The translations under genes were made by a program, and so were the position numbers. Below, in pieces: positions 6,546 through 13,221 of a stretch of 17,377 bases of DNA. How positions within the stretch are numbered: the first letter of the stretch is position 1; each line of letters starts with the position of its first letter. The notes under the pieces were generated by a model. It was not told where the DNA came from, ran no database searches, and saw only the letters and a program-made list of their open reading frames with translations. Origin of the DNA: Pseudomonadota bacterium (GTDB taxonomy: Bacteria > Desulfobacterota > Syntrophobacteria > Syntrophobacterales > Syntrophobacteraceae); the NCBI GenBank assembly GCA_023442755.1, contig JAEZXS010000295.1, positions 1 through 17,377 on the forward strand, read 5' to 3'.

Positions 6546-7668
6546 CTGTGTTCTCCGTTTGGGGCGTGCGCATTTTCTCTTTTTCGATTCGGAACGGCTG
6601 CGCCGGATCGCTCCTGGGATACGATCCCAAAACTTTCAAGAATGTAGTCCTGTTCCCCAGTTCCTCGAGAGCCTTGCCGACGCTGCCGTCTTCCTGGTGT
6701 CCCTCGATATCCGCATAAAATAGGTACTGCCAGGAAAAAAGCCTGTTCGGACGCGATTCTATCCGGGTCATGTTGATGCCGGCAAGCGAGCTGAGCGCCT
6801 CGTAAAGCGCTCCCGGTTTGTCGGAGACCGCGAAAAGGATGGATGTCTTGTCCTTTCCCGTCGGGGGATTCGTATAATTCCCGAGGGCAAGGAAGCGCGT
6901 GGTGTTGCCCGGGTTGTCCTCGATCCGTTCGGCCAGGATCTTCAAGCCGTACTCGTGCGCTGCATAGAGGTTGCAGATGGCGGCGCCGTTCGCATCGTCT
7001 TTTGCCAGCAGGGCCGACCTGGCGGTTGAGGAGCACTCGATCCATTCGACCGAACCGAGGTGTTCCTGGAGCCACCTGCGGCACTGTTCGAACGCCTGCG
7101 GATGGCCGTAGAGTCTTTTTACCTCGGTTACGGCACCGGCCCCGCCACAAAGATAATGCGCTATTTCCAGGTAGCACTCGCTGATTACCCGAACTTCGCG
7201 CTGGTAGAGAAGGTCCATGCTCTGCCCGACACTACCCTGGAGCGAATTTTCGACGGGAATAACCGCCAGGTGCGCCTTGCCTTTGAGAAAACTGTCGAAG
7301 ACCTCTTCCAGCGAACTGCAGGGAAGGTAAGCGGCCGAATGGCCGAAAATCGCCATCGCCGCCAGGTGAGAGTAAGTCCACTCGGGACCCGGGTAGACGA
7401 CCCGAAGCCTGTACTGGATGAGGCGCGAGGCCGCAAATATTTCCCGGTAGATGGACCGGAGCGACTCCTCCGACAAAGGCCCCGTGTTGAGTCCGGAAAG
7501 CCGCTGTGCGACAAGCTGCTCGCGTTCGGGATGGAAGAGGGGAATTCCTTTCGACAGCTTGATCCGGCCGACTTCCATGGCGCATTCCATGCGCCTGTTC
7601 AGCAATCGCAATATTTCCGCATCGATCCTGTCGATTTCATCCCTGAATTTCCCGAATACGTTGCTCAC
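6532..7668 (-). CDS. pheA: P-protein: chorismate mutase fused to prephenate dehydratase
   Basis: A bifunctional enzyme making phenylpyruvate from chorismate. Three domains are visible: an AroQ-type chorismate mutase (about residues 8-85, starting FRDEIDRIDAEILRLLNRR), a prephenate dehydratase domain (starting VVYPGPEWTYS, with NTTRF near its end) and an ACT regulatory domain with GALYEAL and ESRP, the phenylalanine-binding motifs, so feedback inhibition by Phe is likely. I take the GTG at 7668 as start because AGGAG lies 6 bases before it. An ATG at 7695 gives nine more residues (387 in all) but has a poor ribosome-binding site and no conserved sequence. The tail after the ACT domain is polar and probably disordered. 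It overlaps aroD by 14 bases. Confidence 0.93.
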   Translation of the reverse strand: MSNVFGKFRDEIDRIDAEILRLLNRRMECAMEVGRIKLSKGIPLFHPEREQLVAQRLSGLNTGPLSEESLRSIYREIFAASRLIQYRLRVVYPGPEWTYSHLAAMAIFGHSAAYLPCSSLEEVFDSFLKGKAHLAVIPVENSLQGSVGQSMDLLYQREVRVISECYLEIAHYLCGGAGAVTEVKRLYGHPQAFEQCRRWLQEHLGSVEWIECSSTARSALLAKDDANGAAICNLYAAHEYGLKILAERIEDNPGNTTRFLALGNYTNPPTGKDKTSILFAVSDKPGALYEALSSLAGINMTRIESRPNRLFSWQYLFYADIEGHQEDGSVGKALEELGNRTTFLKVLGSYPRSDPAQPFRIEKEKMRTPQTENTDELG

Positions 7669-7697
7669 AAGCTGCTCCTGTACCGAATTATGCATCG

Positions 7698-7714
7698 ACG
7701 GACTTCTAATCCGT
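7698..7714. other. tRNA-anticodon-arm-like hairpin between aroB' and pheA
   Basis: On the plus strand ACGGA-CTTCTAA-TCCGT is a perfect 5-bp stem with a 7-base loop whose layout (C, T, TCT, A, A) is that of a tRNA-Arg(TCT) anticodon loop. The next bases, AGGT, fit a variable loop, but no D arm, T arm or acceptor stem follows. On the transcribed minus strand it is a small hairpin 2 bases before the alternative ATG of pheA. Confidence 0.3.
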
Positions 7715-7725
7715 AGGTGGAATGC

Positions 7726-8748
7726 TCAGATTTCATGAATCGTCTCGTCCACTTTCATCCCGAAATGGCGTCCGGCCTGTTCGACGGCGATCAGGACAGA
7801 GTCCCCGGTCTTGAGCTTTGCCACCGACAAGGCTTCCCCGCCCGGCCGCGTAAGCCGTATGGTCTCCGCATTTTGCAGCAGAACGGTACCCGGCCTGCCT
7901 TCGTATTCCGCCTCGATAAGAACGAGAGGACGCCTCTCGATTTTAACCCGCCCGACCGTGGATTCTTCCGAAGTTCCGTCGGGTCTGAACCGGAGGACCC
8001 TCTTTCCGGCTTTCAACTCGCTGAGATAGCAGGTCGCGCCTCCCGGTACCCTGACGTAGGAATGGACGGGGCCGGCGTTGATGCGAAAGGGTCTGGGGGC
8101 CACGTAAGGGCCTTCTTCCGTTTCGGCCTGCACCAGGAAAAGAAAGGCGCTGGAATTTCCCACGAGCATCCCTTCGCCCGGCTCCATAAGGGTGCAGGTA
8201 TCGACGCAGACCCTGTCGCCCAGCCCGGCGTGGCTGATGCCGGTGATGCGCGCGGTCCGGAGCGGCTCCGATTCGCCCAGTTTCTTCACCCTGGCCACCA
8301 TGGCCCGGATTTCCGATGGATCAGGTGAAGAGATAACCACACCCGCTACTCCCTTTTCGAGCACTCCGAGGGCAAGGTCTATGTCGCCGGGAAAGCCGAC
8401 CGGCAGGAGAATCGATCCTCCTCCAGCGGCAATCAGGTTCTCGATGGGAATGACTTCCCAGGATCGAGCGGAATTCCGGCCGGACCGAAAGGGAGTGATA
8501 ATGACCGTCCTGCCTGCCCGGAGCAGGTCCGCGATGCGGGCCTCATCCTTTGCGGAGCTAAGAGACTCGAAACGGATATCGTCCTGCGGATTGCCGTCAG
8601 GCTCGTAGACCACAACGGCGATCCGCCCCAGAGCAACGGCCTGAGGTGCGGCGTCGCCCGGCAGCACCAGGGCGTCCGCCCCGCTTTCGATAGCCGCGAC
8701 GGCCAGTTCATCCGACCAGTTTTCCAAATGAACCCACGCCAGCTTCAT
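7726..8748 (-). CDS. 3-dehydroquinate synthase II (archaeal type, AroB')
   Basis: A 340-residue enzyme of the alternative route to 3-dehydroquinate: it oxidatively deaminates and cyclises 2-amino-3,7-dideoxy-D-threo-hept-6-ulosonate using NAD. It is unrelated to classical AroB. I recognise strong, near-colinear similarity to the Methanocaldococcus MJ1249 family: WEVIPIENLIA, GDRVCVDTCTLMEPGEGMLVG, PYVAPRPFRINAGPVHSY, YLSELKAG, VGRVKIERRPLVLIEAEY, LQNAETIRL and C-terminal ARHFGMKVDETI. The start MKLAWVH matches the family start (MKFGWID) and has GGAG about 8 bases upstream. It is the first gene of the aromatic cluster. Its usual partner, the aldolase-like ADH synthase (AroA'), is not in this window; the gene upstream is an unrelated ADP-ribosylglycohydrolase. 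Confidence 0.95.
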   Translation of the reverse strand: MKLAWVHLENWSDELAVAAIESGADALVLPGDAAPQAVALGRIAVVVYEPDGNPQDDIRFESLSSAKDEARIADLLRAGRTVIITPFRSGRNSARSWEVIPIENLIAAGGGSILLPVGFPGDIDLALGVLEKGVAGVVISSPDPSEIRAMVARVKKLGESEPLRTARITGISHAGLGDRVCVDTCTLMEPGEGMLVGNSSAFLFLVQAETEEGPYVAPRPFRINAGPVHSYVRVPGGATCYLSELKAGKRVLRFRPDGTSEESTVGRVKIERRPLVLIEAEYEGRPGTVLLQNAETIRLTRPGGEALSVAKLKTGDSVLIAVEQAGRHFGMKVDETIHEI

Positions 8749-8792
8749 CCGGTTTCTCCGGGATCTTCAAATCACTGCAAGTAAAACCTCTT

Positions 8793-8821
8793 TTTTTACT
8801 AAGTTTAGACGGAGAATTCAA
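8793..8821 (-). promoter_or_regulatory. weak candidate promoter of the aro cluster
   Basis: On the minus strand TTGAAT (-35) is followed after 17 bases by TAAAAA (-10), each 4 of 6 to the sigma-70 consensus, about 45 bases upstream of the aroB' start. It is the best match I found in this gap, but the evidence is weak. Confidence 0.25.
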
Positions 8822-8893
8822 AAGGAAAAGTCCCCGGGCGGTTGGGAGGCAGTCTCTATATTTGTAATGCCGGTTGTCCGGGGTTAAAGCATG

Positions 8894-8908
8894 CGACCGC
8901 AAGCCGCT
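8894..8908. repeat. solo REP-like palindrome (apparently unoccupied site)
   Basis: GCGACC-GCA-AGCCGC followed by TCCCACAGG. It matches the palindrome and the right-hand flank (TCCCACAAG) of MITE copy 1 but carries no element. It lies just beyond the 3' end of the ADP-ribosylglycohydrolase gene and may also act as a 3'-end hairpin. Confidence 0.65.
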
Positions 8909-8923
8909 CCCACAGGCAACTGA

Positions 8924-9847
8924 TCAGGACTGCCGGTTTTCCAGCAATGCGGCGGCAAGGGACTCAAAATCGTTTCTGCCTTCGAGCTTGTCGCGCCACT
9001 TCCCCGGAACCGCTTCGGTTCCGAGGTATGCCCCGGAGACCGCGCCGGCCATGGCTCCGATGGTGTCCCTGTCGCCTCCGTTGAGGACAGCGCAGTAGAT
9101 GCAGTCTTCGAAGGAGTCCGGGTGGCGGAGGAAGGAATAGACGGCAAACGGCAGCGATTCGTGTATGGCGACGGATTTGCCGAGGGTTCTCGCGGCTTCC
9201 CTGTCCGGGGCCCCAAATGCCGTGAGTTCCCGGATCAGCCGGATTTTGTCTTTGAATTTCGCGGTCAGGGCGAATGTTTCGAGTTCTTCGAGAAAGGCCG
9301 TGACCGGGAACTGCCCTCCGGTTGGCGTCCGCAGGGCCAGGTCAACCGCTTTGGCCTGGACTGCTGCGCCGTCCCTGGCGATGGGGTGGCTGTGCGTGGG
9401 AAGGGCGGAACGCGCGGCCTGTTCATAGAGGTCCGATTGGCCGTGGAAAAAAAGCCCCACAGGGGCGACTCGCATCGCCGCTCCGTTTCCGAACGAGCCT
9501 TTCCCCCTGAAAAGCATCGAGGCGGCTTCGGTATAGCGAATCCCCCCGGTTTCCACCTTGATGAAAATGGAGGGCGGACCCGAAGCATACCCGCGCCAGG
9601 GTTCGTTTTTGAAATTCCGGTGAAAAATCTGTCCCAGGTGTTCGGGATCGATCGTCTTCTTTTCGATAAGACACTGCGCGACGCCCATCGCCATTGCCGT
9701 ATCGTCCGTATACTGCAGCAGGCTGCAGGCATGGATTTCCGCGTCGAGGCGAACCTTCGATTTGAAGCGGAAGGCCAGTTCGCCGATTGCATCGCCAAGA
9801 GCGCTGCCGATAAGGGAGCCGGCAAATCTGGAGAGCAGGGTGGGCAT
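8924..9847 (-). CDS. ADP-ribosylglycohydrolase family protein (ARH3/DraG fold)
   Basis: A 307-residue all-helical hydrolase that removes ADP-ribose from proteins, nucleic acids or small ADP-ribose esters. The di-magnesium site is intact: GDAIGE at 18-23, YTDDT at 46-50 and GGDRDT at 257-262, with SFGNGAAMRVAPVG and THSHPIARDGA between, as in ARH3-like proteins. A frame opening 12 codons earlier (9883) exists, but the ATG at 9847 overlaps the moaA stop as TGATG and has GGAGG 4 bases upstream, so 9847 is clearly the better start. This couples its translation to moaA. No ADP-ribosyltransferase (DraT-like) or nitrogenase gene is visible, so the target is unknown. It could act on host proteins, on ADP-ribosylated nucleic acids, or on a metabolite. 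Confidence 0.9.
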   Translation of the reverse strand: MPTLLSRFAGSLIGSALGDAIGELAFRFKSKVRLDAEIHACSLLQYTDDTAMAMGVAQCLIEKKTIDPEHLGQIFHRNFKNEPWRGYASGPPSIFIKVETGGIRYTEAASMLFRGKGSFGNGAAMRVAPVGLFFHGQSDLYEQAARSALPTHSHPIARDGAAVQAKAVDLALRTPTGGQFPVTAFLEELETFALTAKFKDKIRLIRELTAFGAPDREAARTLGKSVAIHESLPFAVYSFLRHPDSFEDCIYCAVLNGGDRDTIGAMAGAVSGAYLGTEAVPGKWRDKLEGRNDFESLAAALLENRQS

Positions 9848-10836
9848 CAGCCTCCTATGGAAAACATGGGACGGGAGATGCATTTCCGGAAAACGGGATT
9901 GCTCAGTTCATGCTTTTCCGGTTTTGTCTTTATCGCGGTACGGATGATTTCTTCGATGCGCTCCGCCGGAAGCCCCTCGCGCAGGGCCTGGCGCAGATCG
10001 GTTTCATCCTTCGAGAAAAGGCAGGTGCGCAGCTTCCCATCCGCGGTAATGCGCAGCCGGTTGCACGTGGGGCAGAAATGCTCGCTCACCGGGCTGATTA
10101 TTCCGATCTTTCCCGGTGCGCCCTGGAACTGGAAGTACTGGGCAGGACCATTGTTGTTGGTTTCCTCCGAGCGGGAAAGCGGCGCAATGCGCTTCAGCCG
10201 GTCGAGGATCTCCGATGCGGGCACAAAATTCGCCTCCGGACTCCCGGGCAGGAAGGGCATAAATTCTATAAACCGGATGTGAAAGGGGTACTTGAAGGTC
10301 AGGGCGGCAAGTTCTTCGATCTCATCCTCATTAATGCCGTGGATCACTACGGCATTAATTTTTATCGGAGAAAACCCTGCCAGCCGCGCCGCTTCGATCC
10401 CGTCCCACACCCGCTGGAAGCAGTCGCGCCGGGCTATGGATGCGAACTTCTCGGGCTGCAGTGTGTCCAGGCTTATGTTGATTCGCTTGATGCCCGCGGC
10501 GCGAAGCGATTCCGCGTACTCCGGGAGAAGGACCCCGTTGGTTGTGATGCTCAGGCTCTTGAGCCCCGGAATCATCGAAATGTTCCTGCATAAGGTCAGG
10601 ATATCCCTTCTGACCAGGGGCTCGCCGCCGGTGATGCGGATTTTGGAGATGCCCATTCCCGCAACGATTTTGGCGACTGTGATTATCTCTTCATATCGGA
10701 GTATTTTATCATGGCCGAGCTTTGGGACGCCACGTTCGGGCATGCAATAGGTGCAGCGCAGGTTGCACCTGTCCGTTATGGAAAGCCGCAGGTAGTCTAT
10801 CTTTCGCCGAAAAGCGTCAACTGGAGGTACGGCCAT
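9847..10836 (-). CDS. moaA: GTP 3',8-cyclase (radical SAM, molybdenum cofactor)
   Basis: A 329-residue enzyme catalysing the first step of molybdopterin synthesis, rearranging GTP to 3',8-cyclo-GTP. The N-terminal radical-SAM [4Fe-4S] cluster ligands are Cys24, Cys28 and Cys31 (CNLRCTYC), followed by TGGEP. The second cluster ligands are Cys255, Cys258 and Cys272 (CPTCNRLRITADGKLRTC). The protein ends in the Gly-Gly tail (SIGG) needed for catalysis. The frame opens at 10884, but the ATG at 10836 has AAGGA 7 bases upstream, and the resulting 329 residues equal E. coli MoaA; the 16 extra residues would cover a 5' hairpin. No other moa/moe gene is nearby. It is coupled to the downstream ADP-ribosylglycohydrolase by a one-base overlap. 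Confidence 0.95.
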   Translation of the reverse strand: MAVPPVDAFRRKIDYLRLSITDRCNLRCTYCMPERGVPKLGHDKILRYEEIITVAKIVAGMGISKIRITGGEPLVRRDILTLCRNISMIPGLKSLSITTNGVLLPEYAESLRAAGIKRINISLDTLQPEKFASIARRDCFQRVWDGIEAARLAGFSPIKINAVVIHGINEDEIEELAALTFKYPFHIRFIEFMPFLPGSPEANFVPASEILDRLKRIAPLSRSEETNNNGPAQYFQFQGAPGKIGIISPVSEHFCPTCNRLRITADGKLRTCLFSKDETDLRQALREGLPAERIEEIIRTAIKTKPEKHELSNPVFRKCISRPMFSIGG

Positions 10837-10865
10837 GGTATTTCCTTCTATTTTCAACGAGAGGA

Positions 10866-10884
10866 GTGCGGGGAGAAGCCGCAC
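10866..10884 (-). promoter_or_regulatory. hairpin in the moaA leader
   Basis: GTGCGG (10866-10871) and CCGCAC (10879-10884) form a perfect 6-bp stem with a 7-base loop, 30 bases before the moaA ATG. It is too small to be a molybdenum-cofactor riboswitch; its function is unknown. Confidence 0.4.
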
Positions 10885-10901
10885 TTTGGTTATAACACCC
10901 G

Positions 10902-10915
10902 ATCGAATTTTCGAT
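10902..10915. promoter_or_regulatory. operator-like inverted repeat upstream of moaA
   Basis: ATCGAA-TT-TTCGAT, a perfect 6+6 inverted repeat with a 2-base spacer, 66 bases upstream of the moaA start and next to a TATAAC that could be a -10 on the minus strand. This is consistent with a dimeric regulator site, but nothing identifies the regulator. Confidence 0.3.
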
Positions 10916-11349
10916 AATCAAAAAAACAATATTTTCGTACCGCTCCGGTGGGGTGGGATTTTTTCGTTATGCCGGAAAGAATAATGCGCGAAGTGTACGA
11001 AAAACAGCTCATGGTATTAGAGATACCCGCCTTCCATTGTTCAGTCTCAAGTGTTGCATTCGTGAATACCGCATCGATCCAGTAATATTTTGCATCGATT
11101 ATTCTTTTGAGATATAAAAGACGAGTCTCTCGTAAGAATCTGCCGTAGTTCCCACCATCTTAATGTTTGAAACATGCGCTTATTTTGGGGAGCGGATGTT
11201 TGAACGTCGATGTTTCTGTATTGGACAGAAGTAGTGCATCTATTATCATAGGGGATCTGACAGCCTTTAGCGGCAGCTAAAGCTTTCAAGGTTCCGGAAA
11301 AACAGAAGATTCCGCATCGATGTAAGTTACTCTTGCTGCAGGATATACT
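10916..11349. other. relatively AT-rich gene-free leader between moaA and the sensor kinase
   Basis: About 430 bases without a convincing gene, visibly less GC-rich than its surroundings. It holds three copies of GCATCGAT (11071, 11092, 11314), two copies of ATGTTTGAA (11163, 11196), the palindrome TGTTT-G-AAACA (11164-11174), a CTTTAG/CTAAAG hairpin (11265-11282) and a candidate promoter for the kinase. A frame open on the minus strand here runs antisense into the kinase and looks non-coding. Confidence 0.5.
11222..11249 (+). promoter_or_regulatory. candidate sigma-70-type promoter of the sensor kinase
   Basis: TGGACA (-35, 5 of 6) and TATCAT (-10, 5 of 6) with a 16-base spacer. It would start transcription near 11256, giving a leader of roughly 95 bases that includes the CTTTAG/CTAAAG hairpin. 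Confidence 0.4.
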
Positions 11350-12927
11350 ATGATCGATCCGATCCGCAAAAATAAATCGGCCGGGAGTTCCCCTGTCGCA
11401 ATCTTCTGGTTCGACAGCAAGTTTACATGCTGCGATTGCAGTAGCGAAGCAACGATTGCCGTGCAGAAGGAAAAAATGGAGATAGTAGGCCGGAACCTGA
11501 CGGATATCTTCGAAACGAGTGCGGAACTCCAGCGGATCATGGAACAGGTGTTTCGCACCGGCGCGCCGCAGCATGCGTGTGTGAGTTTCAAAAACGGGCA
11601 GGGGGCCGGCCGGACGTACCGAGCTTTTTTTCTGCCCGAAAGGGAGGAGGCCGGGAAAGTAGCCGGAGCCATCGTGTTCGGAGTACCCGAAGGAAATGGC
11701 GATTTCCTGTGGAACAGGGCGGAGCAGGAGAAAAAGGGCGAGGGGAAAAGGGCCCGAGACAAGTCCGGGGACGTGCTCCTAAAAGAGAAAAGAGCGGCCG
11801 GAAAACAGGGTGAGCTGGAGAAGCGGACCAGGGAATTGAAGCAGGTAAATGAATCCCTGCGCGCGAGCAAGGCCGTCCTCGAAAGCCTGGCAAAAGTCTC
11901 GCCAGTCGGCATTTTTCGAACGGACGGACGCGGTGATTTTATTTACGTCAACAAGCGATGGCGCCAGATATGCGGACAGACCCGCAATGAGGCGCTCCGG
12001 GAGGGTTGGCTGCGGGCCGTCCACCCGGCCGACAGGGAGCGGATAGAAATCGAGTGGCGCAGCAGCATCAGAACGCGCAGGCCCTTCAAGTCCGAGTACC
12101 GGCTGGAAAAAGACGGCTTCATCACCTATGTGCTCGGGCAGGCCTTGCCACAGTTCCAGCAGGGCAAGGTGATAGGCTACGTGGGCACCATAACGGATAT
12201 AACGGATCAGAAGCGGACCGAAAAGACGCTGACCGAGTCGGAAGCGCAGCTCCGCAGTCTATCATCGAAACTCCTCACGGCCCAGGAAGAGGAGAGGAAG
12301 CGCATCGCCAACGAACTTCACGACACGATAGGACAGACTCTTGCCGCAATAAAATTCTGGGTGGAGATGATCATTCAGCAATGGAACACGATCGACAGCG
12401 AGGAGATACTGAAACGGCTCCAGATGTTCGTGCCCATACTGCAGCGTTCGATCGAGGAGACCCGGGTCATCTACATGGGACTGCGGCCGACGATCCTGGA
12501 CAGCATGGGAATCATCGCAACGCTCCAATGGCTGTGCCGCGATTTCCAGAAAATGTATCCCCGGTATCATGTGGAACTCAAAACGACCGTGGAAGAAGAC
12601 GCCATTCCGGCGCAGCTGCGGACGGTCATTTTCCGGATCACCCAGGAAGCATTGAACAACATCGCCAAACACAGCCGGGCGGAGTGGGTCGACATCATCC
12701 TGGCGGAAGAGGAGGGACAGGTCAGGCTGACCATAGTAGACGACGGTATCGGGTTCGACGTAAACCGAAGCCTTTCCCAGTCGCACGGAAGAAGCCTGGG
12801 CCTTACGGCCATGCGCGAAAGGGCCGAGATAATCGGAGGGGTTTTTTCCATCGTCTCGGCGCCCGGCAAAGGCACAACCGTCCGGACATCCTGGCCTGCA
12901 GAGCCACCTGGGGGCAAGCGAGGCTGA
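11350..12927 (+). CDS. PAS-domain sensor histidine kinase, NarL/DegS type (HisKA_3)
   Basis: A 525-residue kinase of a two-component system. Residues 1-115 look like a degenerate PAS domain. Residues 120-180 are highly charged and probably a coiled coil. Residues 175-290 are a PAS domain with a PAC-like end (GYVGTITDITDQKR). A HisKA_3 dimerisation domain follows with the phospho-acceptor His324 in ERKRIANELHDTIGQTL, then LRPTILDSMGI, and an HATPase domain with QEALNNIAKHS (432-442), DDGIGFD (464-470) and GLTAMRERAEIIGG. I see no transmembrane segment or signal peptide, so it is probably cytoplasmic and senses an internal signal. The N-terminus has a CCDC cluster (27-30) that could bind metal or respond to redox state. 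AGGA lies 6 bases before the ATG. No NarL-type regulator gene is adjacent; this is an orphan kinase here. Confidence 0.93.
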   Translation: MIDPIRKNKSAGSSPVAIFWFDSKFTCCDCSSEATIAVQKEKMEIVGRNLTDIFETSAELQRIMEQVFRTGAPQHACVSFKNGQGAGRTYRAFFLPEREEAGKVAGAIVFGVPEGNGDFLWNRAEQEKKGEGKRARDKSGDVLLKEKRAAGKQGELEKRTRELKQVNESLRASKAVLESLAKVSPVGIFRTDGRGDFIYVNKRWRQICGQTRNEALREGWLRAVHPADRERIEIEWRSSIRTRRPFKSEYRLEKDGFITYVLGQALPQFQQGKVIGYVGTITDITDQKRTEKTLTESEAQLRSLSSKLLTAQEEERKRIANELHDTIGQTLAAIKFWVEMIIQQWNTIDSEEILKRLQMFVPILQRSIEETRVIYMGLRPTILDSMGIIATLQWLCRDFQKMYPRYHVELKTTVEEDAIPAQLRTVIFRITQEALNNIAKHSRAEWVDIILAEEEGQVRLTIVDDGIGFDVNRSLSQSHGRSLGLTAMRERAEIIGGVFSIVSAPGKGTTVRTSWPAEPPGGKRG

Positions 12928-12995
12928 AGTCTCGGCCACCGACACGGCACATGACAACTCCGGGTATTTCTTCAAACCGTATGGGCGCTTATGAT

Positions 12996-13013
12996 CGCGG
13001 CTAAAAGCCGCTC
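12996..13013. repeat. REP-like palindrome, left flank of MITE copy 2
   Basis: CGCGGCTAAAAGCCGCTC, containing the perfect palindrome GCGGCT-AAA-AGCCGC. It is identical to 13178-13195 but differs from the flanks of copy 1. Confidence 0.8.
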
Positions 13014-13177
13014 AGATTGATGACAAACCCTAAAATCATCGTGATCGTCATTCCTGCGAAATCACGCGTTCCGCGTGAGGAATCCAATGTTTTCAAGCAC
13101 TTCTGGACCCCGACGTCTGCCCCGGACCCGATCCGGGGTTCGTCGGGGTGACGGGTTGGGGGCTTTTCAACAGTCTG
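13013..13177. mobile_element. MITE-like element, copy 2 (longer form)
   Basis: About 165 bases. It shares the ends (CAGATTGATGACAAA ... CTTTTCAACAGTCTG) and long internal stretches with 5559-5687. The 36 extra bases sit at the tips of two hairpins: a TCACGCG-TTC-CGCGTGA stem inside the TTCC...GGAA hairpin, and a CCCCGGA-CCCGA-TCCGGGG stem inside the CCCCGAC...GTCGGGG hairpin. It lies between the convergent sensor kinase and trmO genes, where its hairpins could also terminate transcription from both sides. Confidence 0.8.
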
Positions 13178-13195
13178 CGCGGCTAAAAGCCGCTC
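13178..13195. repeat. REP-like palindrome, right flank of MITE copy 2
   Basis: An exact copy of 12996-13013, followed by CCGCAAA, comparable to the CCACAAG after copy 1. Confidence 0.8.
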
Positions 13196-13221
13196 CCGCA
13201 AATTGAGCCTGGCCGGGTAGG

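Noticed and set aside
7688..7760. A complete tRNA gene
   Set aside because: Only an anticodon-arm-like hairpin is present; there is no T arm (no GGTTCGA-type sequence), D arm or acceptor stem.
9122..10282. A 386-residue plus-strand open frame
   Set aside because: Antisense to the ADP-ribosylglycohydrolase and moaA genes; no motifs.
10837..10985. A molybdenum-cofactor riboswitch upstream of moaA
   Set aside because: Only a 6-bp hairpin and a short inverted repeat are visible. The expected multi-stem structure could not be traced by eye; a covariance-model search for the Moco RNA motif would settle it.
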